Of a DNA stretch of 64,000 bases, positions 7,980-16,737 are shown piece by piece; the first letter of the stretch is position 1, and each line of letters opens with the position of its first letter. The position numbers and the translations under genes are program-made. The stretch covers positions 103,807-167,806 of the forward strand of contig DATNFO010000039.1 in NCBI GenBank assembly GCA_035606355.1, given 5' to 3'. The DNA comes from Sulfopaludibacter sp035606355 (GTDB lineage Bacteria; Acidobacteriota; Terriglobia; Bryobacterales; Bryobacteraceae). Under the pieces are notes generated by a model that saw nothing but the letters and a program-made list of their open reading frames with translations, searched no databases and had not been told where the DNA came from.

Positions 7980-9881
7980 TTACGTCGAGTACGCGACGTG
8001 CACGCCCGGCCGGAACACCTTCGTGGCGTCCAACGTCACGCCGGGCAAACCGTTCAGGTGCACTTCGCGCAGATTCGGCAACCGGGCCAGCAACGGCAGC
8101 CCCGCATCGGTCACCTTGAGACACTCGTACAATTCCACCTGTTCCAGAGCATCCATTCCGCCGAGTATTTCCAGGCTGCGATCCGTGATCTGCGTCAGCC
8201 CGGCATAGTAATACCGAATGGCGAGTTCCCGTATGTGCTCCGTCGCCGCGTCGCCGGTCTCGCGGCAGTACATGCAAGTCAAGCGCTCGAGGTTGCGGCA
8301 GCGCCCCACATACCGGAAGCCGTCGTCGCTGAAGGCGATCGGCGTCAGTTCCCGCAGCGCGGGGAAATCGGGGAGCCGCGCCAGCGCCGCATCGTCCACA
8401 TTCCCGCAGCCGATGCCCAAGCTCCGCAGCTTCGGCAGCTTCGAAAACGCGACGAACCCGCGGCTTCCGAACCCCTCGCACACGCGCCCCCAAATCCCTT
8501 CGATGCTCTGCGACCGCGCCAGCGCCATGAATCCCTCGTCAGTCGCGGCGGACTCCTGAATGCGCAGCTTCTTCAAACGCGGTATCGCGGCAATATGCGG
8601 CATGGCATCGTCGCCGCTGAGCCTGCCATCGCAGCCAAGTGCCTGCAGATTGCGCAGGTGGACCAGATGGGCGAACCCGTCGCCGGTAATCCGGTCCACG
8701 TGCCAGAACAAATCGAGATCAAACACTCCGTCGAGGCCGGCGAGCCCCGCGAGACCCGCATTCGTGAATGGACCATCGATCAGCAGCCGCGCTCCGTCTT
8801 CCGCCGCCGTCTTCAGCAGCGGGAAATTGTGCAGCAGCGGAATTCCGGCGTCCGTCATGAGCCTCCCCGTGCTGAACCTGCGGAGCCTCGCTTTGCCCTG
8901 AAGCGCTTCAATCGCCCCATCGCCGGTGGGCGAACCCATCAGATCCACTTCCTCGAGTTGCTCGCAAGCTCGCAGATTCGCCACGCCGGCATCGCTGATT
9001 CCCGCTTGCCACGCCATCGCGAACTTCCGCAGGTTGGGCAGATGCCGCAGGACCTCCAGACCGCGATCCGTAAGTTTCCCGCCGGGATACTCGCTGAGCG
9101 TCAGCGCCTCCAGTTGCGGCATGCGCGCGAGGTGCTGCAGCCCGTCGTCGGTCAACTCGCGCGACCCGCCCAAATCCAGAGCCGTCACGAAATCCAAACC
9201 CGCGACATGTTCCAGCGCTTCATCCGTCATCAGGCCGTTGGCGTCCAGCGCGGGAATTCGCCGCTCCTTCATCGCGCCGATGAGTTCATCCCAATCTTTC
9301 GCCGACAAACGGCGGCGCGGGCCGATGCGATTCTCCTTCGGATCGATGACATACGGAGCGCCCTGCGGCGGAGTGCCGCTGGCCACCGCGCTCAAGAGCT
9401 TTTCCCAACTGCCGAACCCGGCATCCTGGGCGACAATGACGCGCGCTTCTTCGAGTGGAAAATGGTTCTCCGGAACTCGGAACGCGCGTTGCCGGTAAGC
9501 GTAGTCCCTGCGCCAGATTTCCGCCTTCACGTCGGCGAGGCTGAAGGAGCGGCTGTAATGGAGGTTCAGCCGCGCGAGCGCTGCCTCGTTGCCGCCGTAC
9601 GCGTCCACGAAATCGCGCGCGGCCTGCTCATACGCCTCGTTCGTCCGTGACCGCGCCGCCTGCTGCAAGGCTTCCTTTAGTTCTTTCCAGTTTTCGAAGC
9701 CGTACTCCCGCGCGAGCGCATGTTGCACATCGCGCAGCACGGGCGTACCGTCGTGTTTTGGGTAAGCCTGCTCGAAGCGCTCGCGCGCCCGCGGCTCCGG
9801 AATGCGCAGAGCTTTGAGCCAGCGGCGGGCTTCCCGTTTCAGGTTGTCGAGAGTTGTGGCTGAGGTCAGCTTTCGCTGCAT
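7980..9881 (-). CDS. Leucine-rich-repeat protein (RNI/AMN1 type)
   Basis: A 633-aa protein with no signal peptide or membrane segment, so probably cytoplasmic. Residues 1-60 resemble the helical N-terminus of acidobacterial ankyrin/LRR proteins (LKREARRWLKALR, then LRDVQHALAREYGFENWKELK); a second FGSWEKL copy lies near residue 160. From about residue 200 to the end there are at least a dozen cysteine-poor leucine-rich repeats of the pattern LTDDGLQHLARMPQLEALTL. A strong Shine-Dalgarno (GGAAGGAAGG) precedes the ATG. First gene of the probable LRR-SBBP-ADOP run. LRR proteins usually bind proteins; the partner cannot be read from sequence. Confidence 0.85.
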   Translation of the reverse strand: MQRKLTSATTLDNLKREARRWLKALRIPEPRARERFEQAYPKHDGTPVLRDVQHALAREYGFENWKELKEALQQAARSRTNEAYEQAARDFVDAYGGNEAALARLNLHYSRSFSLADVKAEIWRRDYAYRQRAFRVPENHFPLEEARVIVAQDAGFGSWEKLLSAVASGTPPQGAPYVIDPKENRIGPRRRLSAKDWDELIGAMKERRIPALDANGLMTDEALEHVAGLDFVTALDLGGSRELTDDGLQHLARMPQLEALTLSEYPGGKLTDRGLEVLRHLPNLRKFAMAWQAGISDAGVANLRACEQLEEVDLMGSPTGDGAIEALQGKARLRRFSTGRLMTDAGIPLLHNFPLLKTAAEDGARLLIDGPFTNAGLAGLAGLDGVFDLDLFWHVDRITGDGFAHLVHLRNLQALGCDGRLSGDDAMPHIAAIPRLKKLRIQESAATDEGFMALARSQSIEGIWGRVCEGFGSRGFVAFSKLPKLRSLGIGCGNVDDAALARLPDFPALRELTPIAFSDDGFRYVGRCRNLERLTCMYCRETGDAATEHIRELAIRYYYAGLTQITDRSLEILGGMDALEQVELYECLKVTDAGLPLLARLPNLREVHLNGLPGVTLDATKVFRPGVHVAYST

Positions 9882-10094
9882 GGTACCTTCCTTCCGTCAT
9901 GCCCAGGTCCGCTGAGCTCAGGGCCGGATGAAAGGTCCGTGCAAACTGTAAAACGTTCGATGGGTGGGAGCAAGCTCCCTTGCCGCGGACAGGAGGCGCC
10001 CCAGAGCGCGCTGACGCCAGATTCTCACAGCCGCGGCAACGCTGTCAAACGGCCGGAAGCGGCGCCGTCCGCGCACGTTATACGATTTTTCCCG

Positions 10095-10130
10095 TTGACA
10101 TACGATTGCAATCGTCGTAGTGTCGTTTGC
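10095..10130 (+). promoter_or_regulatory. Promoter with embedded BlaI-type operator
   Basis: TTGACA at 10095-10100, then after 17 bp TAGTGT at 10118-10123, 7 nt before the ATG at 10131. Between the two boxes lies a perfect 14-bp palindrome ACGATTGCAATCGT (10102-10115), nested in TACGA-N9-TCGTA (10101-10119). A repressor bound here would block RNA polymerase directly, which is the usual autoregulation of BlaI/MecI proteins. The spacing also predicts a leaderless blaI-like mRNA. Confidence 0.7.
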
Positions 10131-10538
10131 ATGGCAATCTCTTCCGGAAAGGAAATGCCGCCGCCGCTTCCCAGCGCCGCCGAAGTCGATATTCTGGCTG
10201 CGCTCTGGCGGCTCGGACCGGCCACCGTTCGCGAGGTGCATGACGAGTTAGGCAAAAATACCGGCTACACGACCACGCTCAAGACGATGCAGCTGATGAC
10301 GGAAAAGGGCCTGCTCACACGCAGCGAGCGCTTCCGTTCGCACGTCTATGAGCCGGCCGTTCCTAAGGAACAAACCCAGAAACAGATTGCCGCGGACCTC
10401 CTCGAGCGCGTCTTTGAAAAATCGGCGCGCAGCATGCTGCTGGGAGCGCTTTCGGCGCAACCTGCATCGCCCGAAGAACTGGCCGGCATCCGCAAAATGC
10501 TCGCTGACTTCGCGAAAGAGAAAGGCCGTTCGCGATGA
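10131..10538 (+). CDS. BlaI/MecI/CopY-family transcriptional repressor
   Basis: A 135-aa winged-helix repressor of the Penicillinase_R family. Helices are visible in LPSAAEVDILAALWRLGPATVREVHDEL and the recognition segment GYTTTLKTMQLMTEKGLL, followed by a helical dimerisation tail. The start at 10131 is preferred over upstream frames because the family domain begins right after it and the promoter ends there. The gene overlaps the M56 peptidase by ATGA (10535-10538), the classic repressor/sensor-protease pairing. In known systems the protease cleaves the repressor on signal; here the inducer is unknown and no beta-lactamase is nearby. Confidence 0.93.
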   Translation: MAISSGKEMPPPLPSAAEVDILAALWRLGPATVREVHDELGKNTGYTTTLKTMQLMTEKGLLTRSERFRSHVYEPAVPKEQTQKQIAADLLERVFEKSARSMLLGALSAQPASPEELAGIRKMLADFAKEKGRSR

Positions 10539-12367
10539 ACCCTCTACACATGATTGCCTCACAGCCGTGGGTAGAGCGTCTCGGCTGGACCCTGCTGCAC
10601 TTCCTCTGGCAGGGCATGCTGGTTGCCGCTGTATTTGCTGCTGCGCGTCTTTCGCTCGCGCACTCGCGCCCGCATGCACGGTACGCCGCCGCCTGTTTCG
10701 CGCTGGCCATCATGCTCGCAGCCCCCGTCGCTACATTCCTGTGGCTCACACCGGCAGCCGACGACGCGCCGCCGCCCGATGTGAACGCCCGCGTCGTGCA
10801 CTTCAGCGCAAAGCCGGCGGGCCTCGGAATCGTGTTGCCGGCGGTCGCGATCAGCGAACAGCCAGAGGAATGGATTTCGCAAGCCGCGCCGTGGATCGTG
10901 GTCACCTGGGCGCTGGGCGCGACTCTTTTCTGGGTGCGCCTGGCGGGCGGCTGGTGGGCTATTGCCCGCATGCGCTCGCATCACATACGGCCCGCTCCGC
11001 CGCAGTGGCAGCAGACCTTCGCGCACCTCTGCGCACGTTTGCGCGTTTCGCGCCCGGTCGCGCTGCTCGTTTCCGCGCGAATGGAAGTCCCCACGGTAAC
11101 CGGCTGGCTCCGGCCCATCGTTGTGGTGCCGCTGGGAGCACTCAGCGGACTGCCTCCGGAACATGTCGAGGCGCTCCTCTTGCACGAACTGGCGCACATC
11201 GCTCGACGCGACTATCTCGTGAACGTGATGCAAAGCGTCGCCGAGGCCCTGCTGTTCTACCATCCGGCGGTCTGGTGGGTCTCCCACCAAATCCGCGACG
11301 AACGCGAGCTGTGTTGCGACGATGTCGCCGTGGCCGTGAGCGGCGACGCTTACACCTACGCCGTCGCTCTCGCCGGCCTCGAAGCGTGCCGTCCCATGCA
11401 CGCGCGAAGCGTGCTCGCAGCGACCGGCGGTAAGCTCGCCGCGCGTATCGCGCGCCTCCTCGGCCAGTCACAGCCGGAACGGCTGCAGTTTTCGCGGCCG
11501 GCCGCCGGAGCCGCCGCGGCCCTCCTCGCCATGACCGCCTGTGTGCTGTTCGCGCAACCGGCGGACCGGCCGAAATTCGAAGTCGCCTCAGTGAAGCCGA
11601 CTCCCGCCGCTGCACGAAACATCGCCGGCATGCGCCCGCTTCCTGGCGGACGCCTGCACGCGGACAATATGTCCGTGCGAATGCTGATCGCCAATGCGTA
11701 TAGCGTGCAGGACTATCAGATCGCCGGCGCTCCCGCGTGGCTGCACGACGAAGGCTTCGACATTGAGGCCAAAGGCGCCACCAATTCGGGGAAAGCACAA
11801 ATCCTGTTGATGCTGCAGTCGCTGCTCGCCGATCGCTTCCAGTTGCAGTTGCACCGTGAAACCCGCGAACTTCCGGTGTTGGCGTTGAGCCTGGCGCGCG
11901 GTGGAGCGAAACTGCCGGCGCCCGCTGAGGGTGGATGCATGAAGCCGGACGCGACACCGCCGCCTCAGGCGCCCGGGGCAAATTCGCTGCCGGCCTGCGG
12001 CAGCTTGAATATTATGGGCGCTGCCATGGGGATGCGCATGGACGGCGGCAACGTGTCTATGCCGGAGCTGATCCGGCAACTTTCGATGGTCCTGGGCCGC
12101 CCGGTGCTCGACCGCACCGGGATCTCCAGGCACTTCGACGCACACCTGCAGTTCACCACGGACGAGATGACGGCCGGTCTCATGGCCGCGTGGGGGACTG
12201 TGGAAGGCCACTCCGAGACGATGGCAGCGGCGGCGGCGAACACGCCGGGCGCGCCTCCCAACATCGGGGTCGCGCTGCGGGAGCAGCTAGGGCTGAAACT
12301 GGACGCGGCCAAAGGGCCGGTCGAGGTGCTTGTCATCGATCGTGTGGAGCGGCCCTCAGGGAACTAA
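10535..12367 (+). CDS. M56 (BlaR1/MecR1-like) membrane peptidase fused to TIGR03435-type domain
   Basis: Integral membrane zinc peptidase of 610 aa. Helices lie near residues 8-37, 48-73, 116-140 and 321-340. The zinc motif is HELAHIARRD (HELAH near residue 217), with the conserved block DERELCCDDVAV downstream. After the last helix, the penicillin-binding sensor domain of BlaR1 is absent. Residues about 345-610 instead form a TIGR03435-type domain (FEVASVKPTP at its start, DRFQLQLHRETRELPVLAL, RPVLDRTGIS, and the ending VLVIDRVERPSGN). By position this domain is extracytoplasmic and probably acts as the sensor (inference). Translationally coupled to the BlaI repressor. The stand-alone relative is at 15582-16418. 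Confidence 0.9.
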   Translation: MNPLHMIASQPWVERLGWTLLHFLWQGMLVAAVFAAARLSLAHSRPHARYAAACFALAIMLAAPVATFLWLTPAADDAPPPDVNARVVHFSAKPAGLGIVLPAVAISEQPEEWISQAAPWIVVTWALGATLFWVRLAGGWWAIARMRSHHIRPAPPQWQQTFAHLCARLRVSRPVALLVSARMEVPTVTGWLRPIVVVPLGALSGLPPEHVEALLLHELAHIARRDYLVNVMQSVAEALLFYHPAVWWVSHQIRDERELCCDDVAVAVSGDAYTYAVALAGLEACRPMHARSVLAATGGKLAARIARLLGQSQPERLQFSRPAAGAAAALLAMTACVLFAQPADRPKFEVASVKPTPAAARNIAGMRPLPGGRLHADNMSVRMLIANAYSVQDYQIAGAPAWLHDEGFDIEAKGATNSGKAQILLMLQSLLADRFQLQLHRETRELPVLALSLARGGAKLPAPAEGGCMKPDATPPPQAPGANSLPACGSLNIMGAAMGMRMDGGNVSMPELIRQLSMVLGRPVLDRTGISRHFDAHLQFTTDEMTAGLMAAWGTVEGHSETMAAAAANTPGAPPNIGVALREQLGLKLDAAKGPVEVLVIDRVERPSGN

Positions 12368-12381
12368 CTGGCCGCGGATCT

Positions 12382-14274
12382 CTACCAAAGCACCCGCCGC
12401 ATTCGCGAATCGAAATACATCCGATACCGCTCCAGCTCGGCAAACGTGTAATACGGCCGGAACGCGTTGCGCTGCGACACCACCGGCTCATTACCAATCT
12501 GAAAAATGGACGGATTGTTCGCCAGCGGCTTCATGAGCTTGTCGAGTTGCTCGTCGTCCGCCGGAATAACGGACAGCCACTTGTGCGGATCTTCCTGCGC
12601 GTAAACCACCGGACCGCGCACAATCGCAATTCGATTCGGATGCTGTTCGTCGATCGGGACCCGCCGGAAATGCAGCGGAATCGCCACCTCCACAGTGTCC
12701 CCCGGCTTCCATTCGCGGCTGACCATCGCCCACTGGCCCGGCGGCGTCTCCGCGGCTTCCGTCTGTCCGTTGACCTTGACGCTCATGCCCCTCGACCACC
12801 CCGGCACTCGCAGTTTCAAGGCAAACGCGGCGGGCCGCTCCATACTCAGCTTCAAGGTGCTGCTGCCGGCTTCGGGATATTCGGTGGTCTGCACCACCTT
12901 GACCGTGCCCGCCGGACCGTTCCATTCCACTTCGGACGGCAGATACAAATTGACGAACAGTCCGTTCGCATCCTTGAAGTAAACCAGGTTCGAAAACTCG
13001 GTGATGTCCTGGAAGTAAGTGCCCGAGCAGCAGGTGAACGCGTTGCGCGAATAGTATTTCAGACAGGAACCCAGGTGGTAATCCATGTAATACATGTGTA
13101 CGCCGCGATCCTTGATCTGCAGCGCCGCGCCGATCGCGTTGTATAACAGCCGCTCCATCCAATCGCCGAATCGAGCGTTGCCCGTATACATCATCAGGTA
13201 CTTGGAGAGCTTGAGGCCGGCCCACGATCCGCACGGGCACTCGAAGCTCGCCGAGTAAGCCTCCAGCGCATCGCCCAGGGCGCCGTCGGAGTAAACGAAC
13301 CGCTCGTCGGGACCGTAGCCGCCGGTCGCATACGTCTGCCGCTTCTGCATCCAATCGTGGAAATTGTTGATGATGCGCAGATACTTCGCGTCGCCGGTCA
13401 CATCGTACGCCAGCGCCGCGCTCGAAAAGGTATTGCAGTGGCTGTAGGCGTGGACGCCCTGCGCGTCTTTCGGGTCGGACGTCTCGGCGAACTTATCCCA
13501 GTAAGCGGGATACAGCCAGACGTCGCCGAACTCTTTGTACATGGAGTTACCCGTCAGTTGGTACGCGCGGTAAAGATTCTCCGCCATGGTGTACCACTCG
13601 CCGGGCCTGCCGGAGTGCATCTCCCAAGGTTCGCGATTCGCGGGCAGGCGATCGCGATTGAAGTTCGCCATCGCCGCCTCGGTGATCTTGTCGCACAGCG
13701 GCAGCGCTTCGGGATGGCCTGCGTAATGGTGCATGTCCAGCAGCCCGCCGGCCAGCTTTTCATACGCATAGTGACCGAGTCCGCCGGTGGGGCCTCCCGC
13801 CGCTGCGCGCCCGCTGCCGCGCGGCGAGCCTTGCGACATACCGGGCCAGCACTTGGCGTATTCGCTCACCAGTATGTCCGCCTTGTCCCGCAGATCCCCG
13901 TCGCCGTTCGCGCGCTGCATGCGCGCCATCGCTTGCAGCCACTGGCCGAACACGGTGTTGGAGTTCGGCGAGCACCAACCGCCGAGCGCGCGGCCGGGAG
14001 CGTCAGACGAGCCCGCGGCTACGCGATATCCATGCAGGATGTCGTCATTCGAAAGACTCAGGTAATAATCGCGGCCGGCCGCGGCCTGACGCTGCCAGCG
14101 GCTCTGCCGCAGCGTGACGCCAGTGTAGTCGAACGGTTCGATCGCGACTTTTTTGTATGGAGTCGTCTTGGCCGCGGCGGCACTCGTGGTTTGCGCCGAA
14201 AGCACGCGCTGCACCATCGGAGTAAGTGCGCCGGCAGCCCCCAAAAAATCACGCCTGCCGAGTTTCTCTGCCAT
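12382..14274 (-). CDS. GH127-like beta-L-arabinofuranosidase, Tat-exported
   Basis: Glycoside hydrolase of the DUF1680/GH127 family (630 aa), expected to release L-arabinofuranose from plant glycans. The N-terminus has a twin-arginine motif (RRDFLGAAG) with a hydrophobic stretch, so export in folded form is likely. The (alpha/alpha)6 barrel is followed by beta-sandwich domains. Zinc-site residues known from HypBA1 are recognisable: FECPCG near residue 342 and the Cys pair in FTCCSGT near residue 415. The C-terminal part contains LKLRVPGWS and the RGPVVYA strand. It stands alone, converging on the M56 gene with a 14-bp gap. A purine-rich GGGGGCGGA precedes the ATG. Confidence 0.9.
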   Translation of the reverse strand: MAEKLGRRDFLGAAGALTPMVQRVLSAQTTSAAAAKTTPYKKVAIEPFDYTGVTLRQSRWQRQAAAGRDYYLSLSNDDILHGYRVAAGSSDAPGRALGGWCSPNSNTVFGQWLQAMARMQRANGDGDLRDKADILVSEYAKCWPGMSQGSPRGSGRAAAGGPTGGLGHYAYEKLAGGLLDMHHYAGHPEALPLCDKITEAAMANFNRDRLPANREPWEMHSGRPGEWYTMAENLYRAYQLTGNSMYKEFGDVWLYPAYWDKFAETSDPKDAQGVHAYSHCNTFSSAALAYDVTGDAKYLRIINNFHDWMQKRQTYATGGYGPDERFVYSDGALGDALEAYSASFECPCGSWAGLKLSKYLMMYTGNARFGDWMERLLYNAIGAALQIKDRGVHMYYMDYHLGSCLKYYSRNAFTCCSGTYFQDITEFSNLVYFKDANGLFVNLYLPSEVEWNGPAGTVKVVQTTEYPEAGSSTLKLSMERPAAFALKLRVPGWSRGMSVKVNGQTEAAETPPGQWAMVSREWKPGDTVEVAIPLHFRRVPIDEQHPNRIAIVRGPVVYAQEDPHKWLSVIPADDEQLDKLMKPLANNPSIFQIGNEPVVSQRNAFRPYYTFAELERYRMYFDSRMRRVLW

Positions 14275-14383
14275 TCCGCCCCCTTTTTATTGTGACTCGA
14301 AGCGCGCGAAATCAGCAACCGCCGATGTTCCGATGAACGCGGCTTGCCACGAATATCGGGATCTGATATAACGGATTCCGACA

Positions 14384-14737
14384 ATGAAACCGGATCTTGA
14401 CGAATTCCTTCCGCTGGCCCCGGCTACCCTGCATATCCTGCTTTCACTGGCCGGAGAGCCGATGCATGGCTACGGCATCATGCAGGAAGTGCTGCGAGAA
14501 TCGGCCGGACGCTACAATCTCGGCCCCGGCACGCTCTACGACAACCTGCAGCGACTGATGAAGCAGCGCATGGTGGAAGAAGTAGCCGCGCATGGCGGTG
14601 ATGTGAACTCCCGCCGCCGTTACTACCGCCTCACTACGCTCGGGCGCGGAGTACTGTCACGAGAGATCGCGCGGCTGGACAACGTGGTTCAGGCAGGCAA
14701 AACGCGTCTGCGCGCGCTAAAACCCAGGAGGACCTGA
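14384..14737 (+). CDS. PadR-family transcriptional regulator
   Basis: A 117-aa winged-helix regulator of the PadR type. The segment LHILLSLAGEPMHGYGIMQEVLRES is the conserved PadR helix pair, followed by GPGTLYDNLQRLMKQRMVEE (recognition helix) and the wing RRRYYRLTTLGRGVL. Family members repress a neighbouring gene. Here the partners are the EF-hand and TIGR03435-type genes, each overlapping the previous stop codon. This PadR differs from the one at 19737-20078, which is paired with an ADOP permease. A near-consensus TATAAC (14367-14372) lies 11 nt before the ATG. Confidence 0.93.
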   Translation: MKPDLDEFLPLAPATLHILLSLAGEPMHGYGIMQEVLRESAGRYNLGPGTLYDNLQRLMKQRMVEEVAAHGGDVNSRRRYYRLTTLGRGVLSREIARLDNVVQAGKTRLRALKPRRT

Positions 14738-15585
14738 TGCTTCGCTGGTTGTATATTCAACTCATCTGGCTTCACCCGGCGCCGTTCCGCTGGCGCTTTG
14801 GCGACGAGATGCTCGACGATTTTGACCGCGCTCCAGGGCGCGCTAAACCGCGGTACATCGCCGATGCTGTAGCCTCGCTGGCGCGGCAATGGCTTCTGCG
14901 CCCGGAATTCCGCGGGCCCGACCCGCTCGCCGCAACGCCGGAGGCATTCCCCGGGGCATTGGCTGCGCCGCGGTTTCAGACGATCGAAACGTACCAACCG
15001 CGGCCCGCAGCGTTGCTGAATGGTGGGTTCCTGGCCATCCTCTCAATTCTTACCGCCGTGATTCTCGCGGGTAAAGGAGGTGCCGGCGCCACGCCGTTTC
15101 TCATCGGCGCGCATGGCTCGCGACCCGGGCTCCTGCCGGTCCATACGGTTCGGAATTCGGCCGCCGGCGACCTCAATACAACTGTCCACCTCAGGCCGAA
15201 CTCGGCCGATGCAGCATTAGCGTTAGCCCGCGCGTATTTCGCGTCAATGCCGGTGCTGCGCGCGCTCGATTCGGACGGTGATTCGAGGCTCTCGCCGCCG
15301 GAGATCGCCAATGCTGCTGCTGCCCTCCGCCGCCTGGACACGGACAACGACGGCCAACTGACCGCTGAGGAATGCGGCTTGGGAATCAATTCTCATGGCC
15401 CGTCGGCGGCCGCGCAGTCGCAACTCCGCCGGCAGTTCATGAGCGATCATCCCGTGCTCGCCGCCCTCGATGCCAACCACGACGGCGCGATCTCCGCCGC
15501 GGAGATCAACCGCGCCGCCGCGTCGCTGAAAACTCTCGACCGTGATGGTGATGGTTATGTGACCGCCGAAGAGGTGATGCGATGA
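14737..15585 (+). CDS. Membrane-anchored protein with four EF-hand calcium-binding loops
   Basis: A 282-aa protein with an N-terminal region rich in Trp/His/Pro (about 1-50), a single membrane helix (about residues 93-111) and a C-terminal calcium-binding half. Four canonical 12-residue EF loops are visible: DSDGDSRLSPPE (about 178), DTDNDGQLTAEE (about 201), DANHDGAISAAE (about 245) and DRDGDGYVTAEE (about 268). They are arranged as two pairs, so calcium binding is well supported. The start codon shares one base with the PadR stop (TGATG) behind an AGGAGG ribosome site, and the 3' end overlaps the next gene by ATGA. The C-terminal half is probably extracytoplasmic. Biological role unknown. 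Confidence 0.82.
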   Translation: MLRWLYIQLIWLHPAPFRWRFGDEMLDDFDRAPGRAKPRYIADAVASLARQWLLRPEFRGPDPLAATPEAFPGALAAPRFQTIETYQPRPAALLNGGFLAILSILTAVILAGKGGAGATPFLIGAHGSRPGLLPVHTVRNSAAGDLNTTVHLRPNSADAALALARAYFASMPVLRALDSDGDSRLSPPEIANAAAALRRLDTDNDGQLTAEECGLGINSHGPSAAAQSQLRRQFMSDHPVLAALDANHDGAISAAEINRAAASLKTLDRDGDGYVTAEEVMR

Positions 15586-16418
15586 CCATCGCCCCGTTCA
15601 TTGCCGCCGTATCCGCTCTCTGTTTGCAAGCCCAGCCGGCGTCACCGCCAGTCAGGCCCAAGTTCGATGTGGTGTCGGTGAAACCCTGTAAGCCGGGCGA
15701 TCAGAATAACGGCGGATCCTCGCCCGGAAGGCTGCACATCGGCTGTGGGATTCTCGCGGCCGTCGATAACATCGGTCTGATCCAAGTCGCGTACAACCGG
15801 TATGCAAACGGCAACCTGACTGCCTACGGAGTAATTCCGATCGAGGGCGCGCCCGATTGGATCCATTCGGAAGCGTTTGAGATCGACGCGAAATCGGAGG
15901 GGAGCCCGAGTTTGCAGATGATGGAAGGTCCCATGATGCAGACCCTTCTTGAAGACCGCTTTCATCTGAGGATTCATCGCGAGACCAGGCAAGGTCCTGT
16001 TTACGATCTCACGCTGGCCAAAGGTCCCCTGAAGCTGAAACCGATGCCGTCCGGGAAATGCATACCGGTCGCGGTGGGCCGCTCACTTCCTCCGCTCGCC
16101 TCGAATCAGCGGATTTGCAGAAACATGGTAGGTGCAGGCGGCGTGAATTTCGAGGGTGGCACACTGTCCGGGCTTGCGGGCTTGCTGCCTCTCATTCTGG
16201 ATCGGCCCGTCATCGACAAAACCGGCATTGCCACTTATTTCCAGATACAGCTAAAGTTCGCGCCCGACGATTCCGCCGCTCCGTCCACCGACCCTGGGGC
16301 GGACGCACCCGGTATTTTTCAAGCGATACAGGAACAGCTCGGTCTCAAGCTGGTTCCGGCCAAGGGACCCGTGGACGTACTCGTGATCGATCACATCGAG
16401 AGGCCATCCGGAAACTGA
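15582..16418 (+). CDS. TIGR03435-type soil-associated protein
   Basis: Secreted protein of 278 aa: signal peptide (IAAVSALCLQAQP), then the full TIGR03435-type domain starting FDVVSVKPCKPG. It passes through GAPDWIHSEAFEIDAKSEG, the segment LLEDRFHLRIHRETRQGPVY and RPVIDKTGIATYF, and ends VLVIDHIERPSGN. This ending is nearly the same as that of the M56 fusion at 10535-12367, so the two C-terminal domains are homologous. Third gene of the PadR/EF-hand/TIGR03435 operon (ATGA overlap). The family has no established biochemical function. Confidence 0.88.
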   Translation: MTIAPFIAAVSALCLQAQPASPPVRPKFDVVSVKPCKPGDQNNGGSSPGRLHIGCGILAAVDNIGLIQVAYNRYANGNLTAYGVIPIEGAPDWIHSEAFEIDAKSEGSPSLQMMEGPMMQTLLEDRFHLRIHRETRQGPVYDLTLAKGPLKLKPMPSGKCIPVAVGRSLPPLASNQRICRNMVGAGGVNFEGGTLSGLAGLLPLILDRPVIDKTGIATYFQIQLKFAPDDSAAPSTDPGADAPGIFQAIQEQLGLKLVPAKGPVDVLVIDHIERPSGN

Positions 16419-16424
16419 CGGCGT

Positions 16425-16695
16425 CCGGCTGCTGTTCTCGTCGTACTTAATCCGCCTTTCGATAGACCTTTTACCGCTCCCTCACGGTCGCGGCTCCGTG
16501 AGTAAAGTCAACTACAACGCAGCCGTGACCGTTAGGGATTCGAGCGCGTTTGAATGCGGCGAAAAAAGTAATTCGATATTTTTTCACAAGCCCGCAAGGG
16601 AGCGGCAAAAGGTGCCGGGGATACGAGTGCGTTTGAATGCGGCAAAAAAGCAATTTCGATATTCTTTCACAACCCCGTAAGGGAGCCGTAAAAGG
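16425..16695. repeat. Inverted-repeat element, one arm truncated (copy 2)
   Basis: Occupies nearly all of the 319-bp gap 16419-16737. The left arm (16465-16498) matches the arms of copy 1, and the 20-nt loop is 16499-16518. The right arm matches only over 16519-16539 and then passes into unrelated sequence. Two further half-units follow about 83 bp apart (GCGTTTGAATGCGGC at 16546 and 16629), each leading into GAATTTC-like and TTTCACAA..CCCG..AAGGGAG segments. Confidence 0.78.
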
Positions 16696-16737
16696 CGGAT
16701 TCTCCCAGTTGGGTATCATCGATACTGAGCCCGCACT

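Noticed and set aside
7863..9650. 595-codon frame on the + strand
   Set aside because: Antisense shadow of the LRR gene; composition is Arg/His-rich with no fold or motif.
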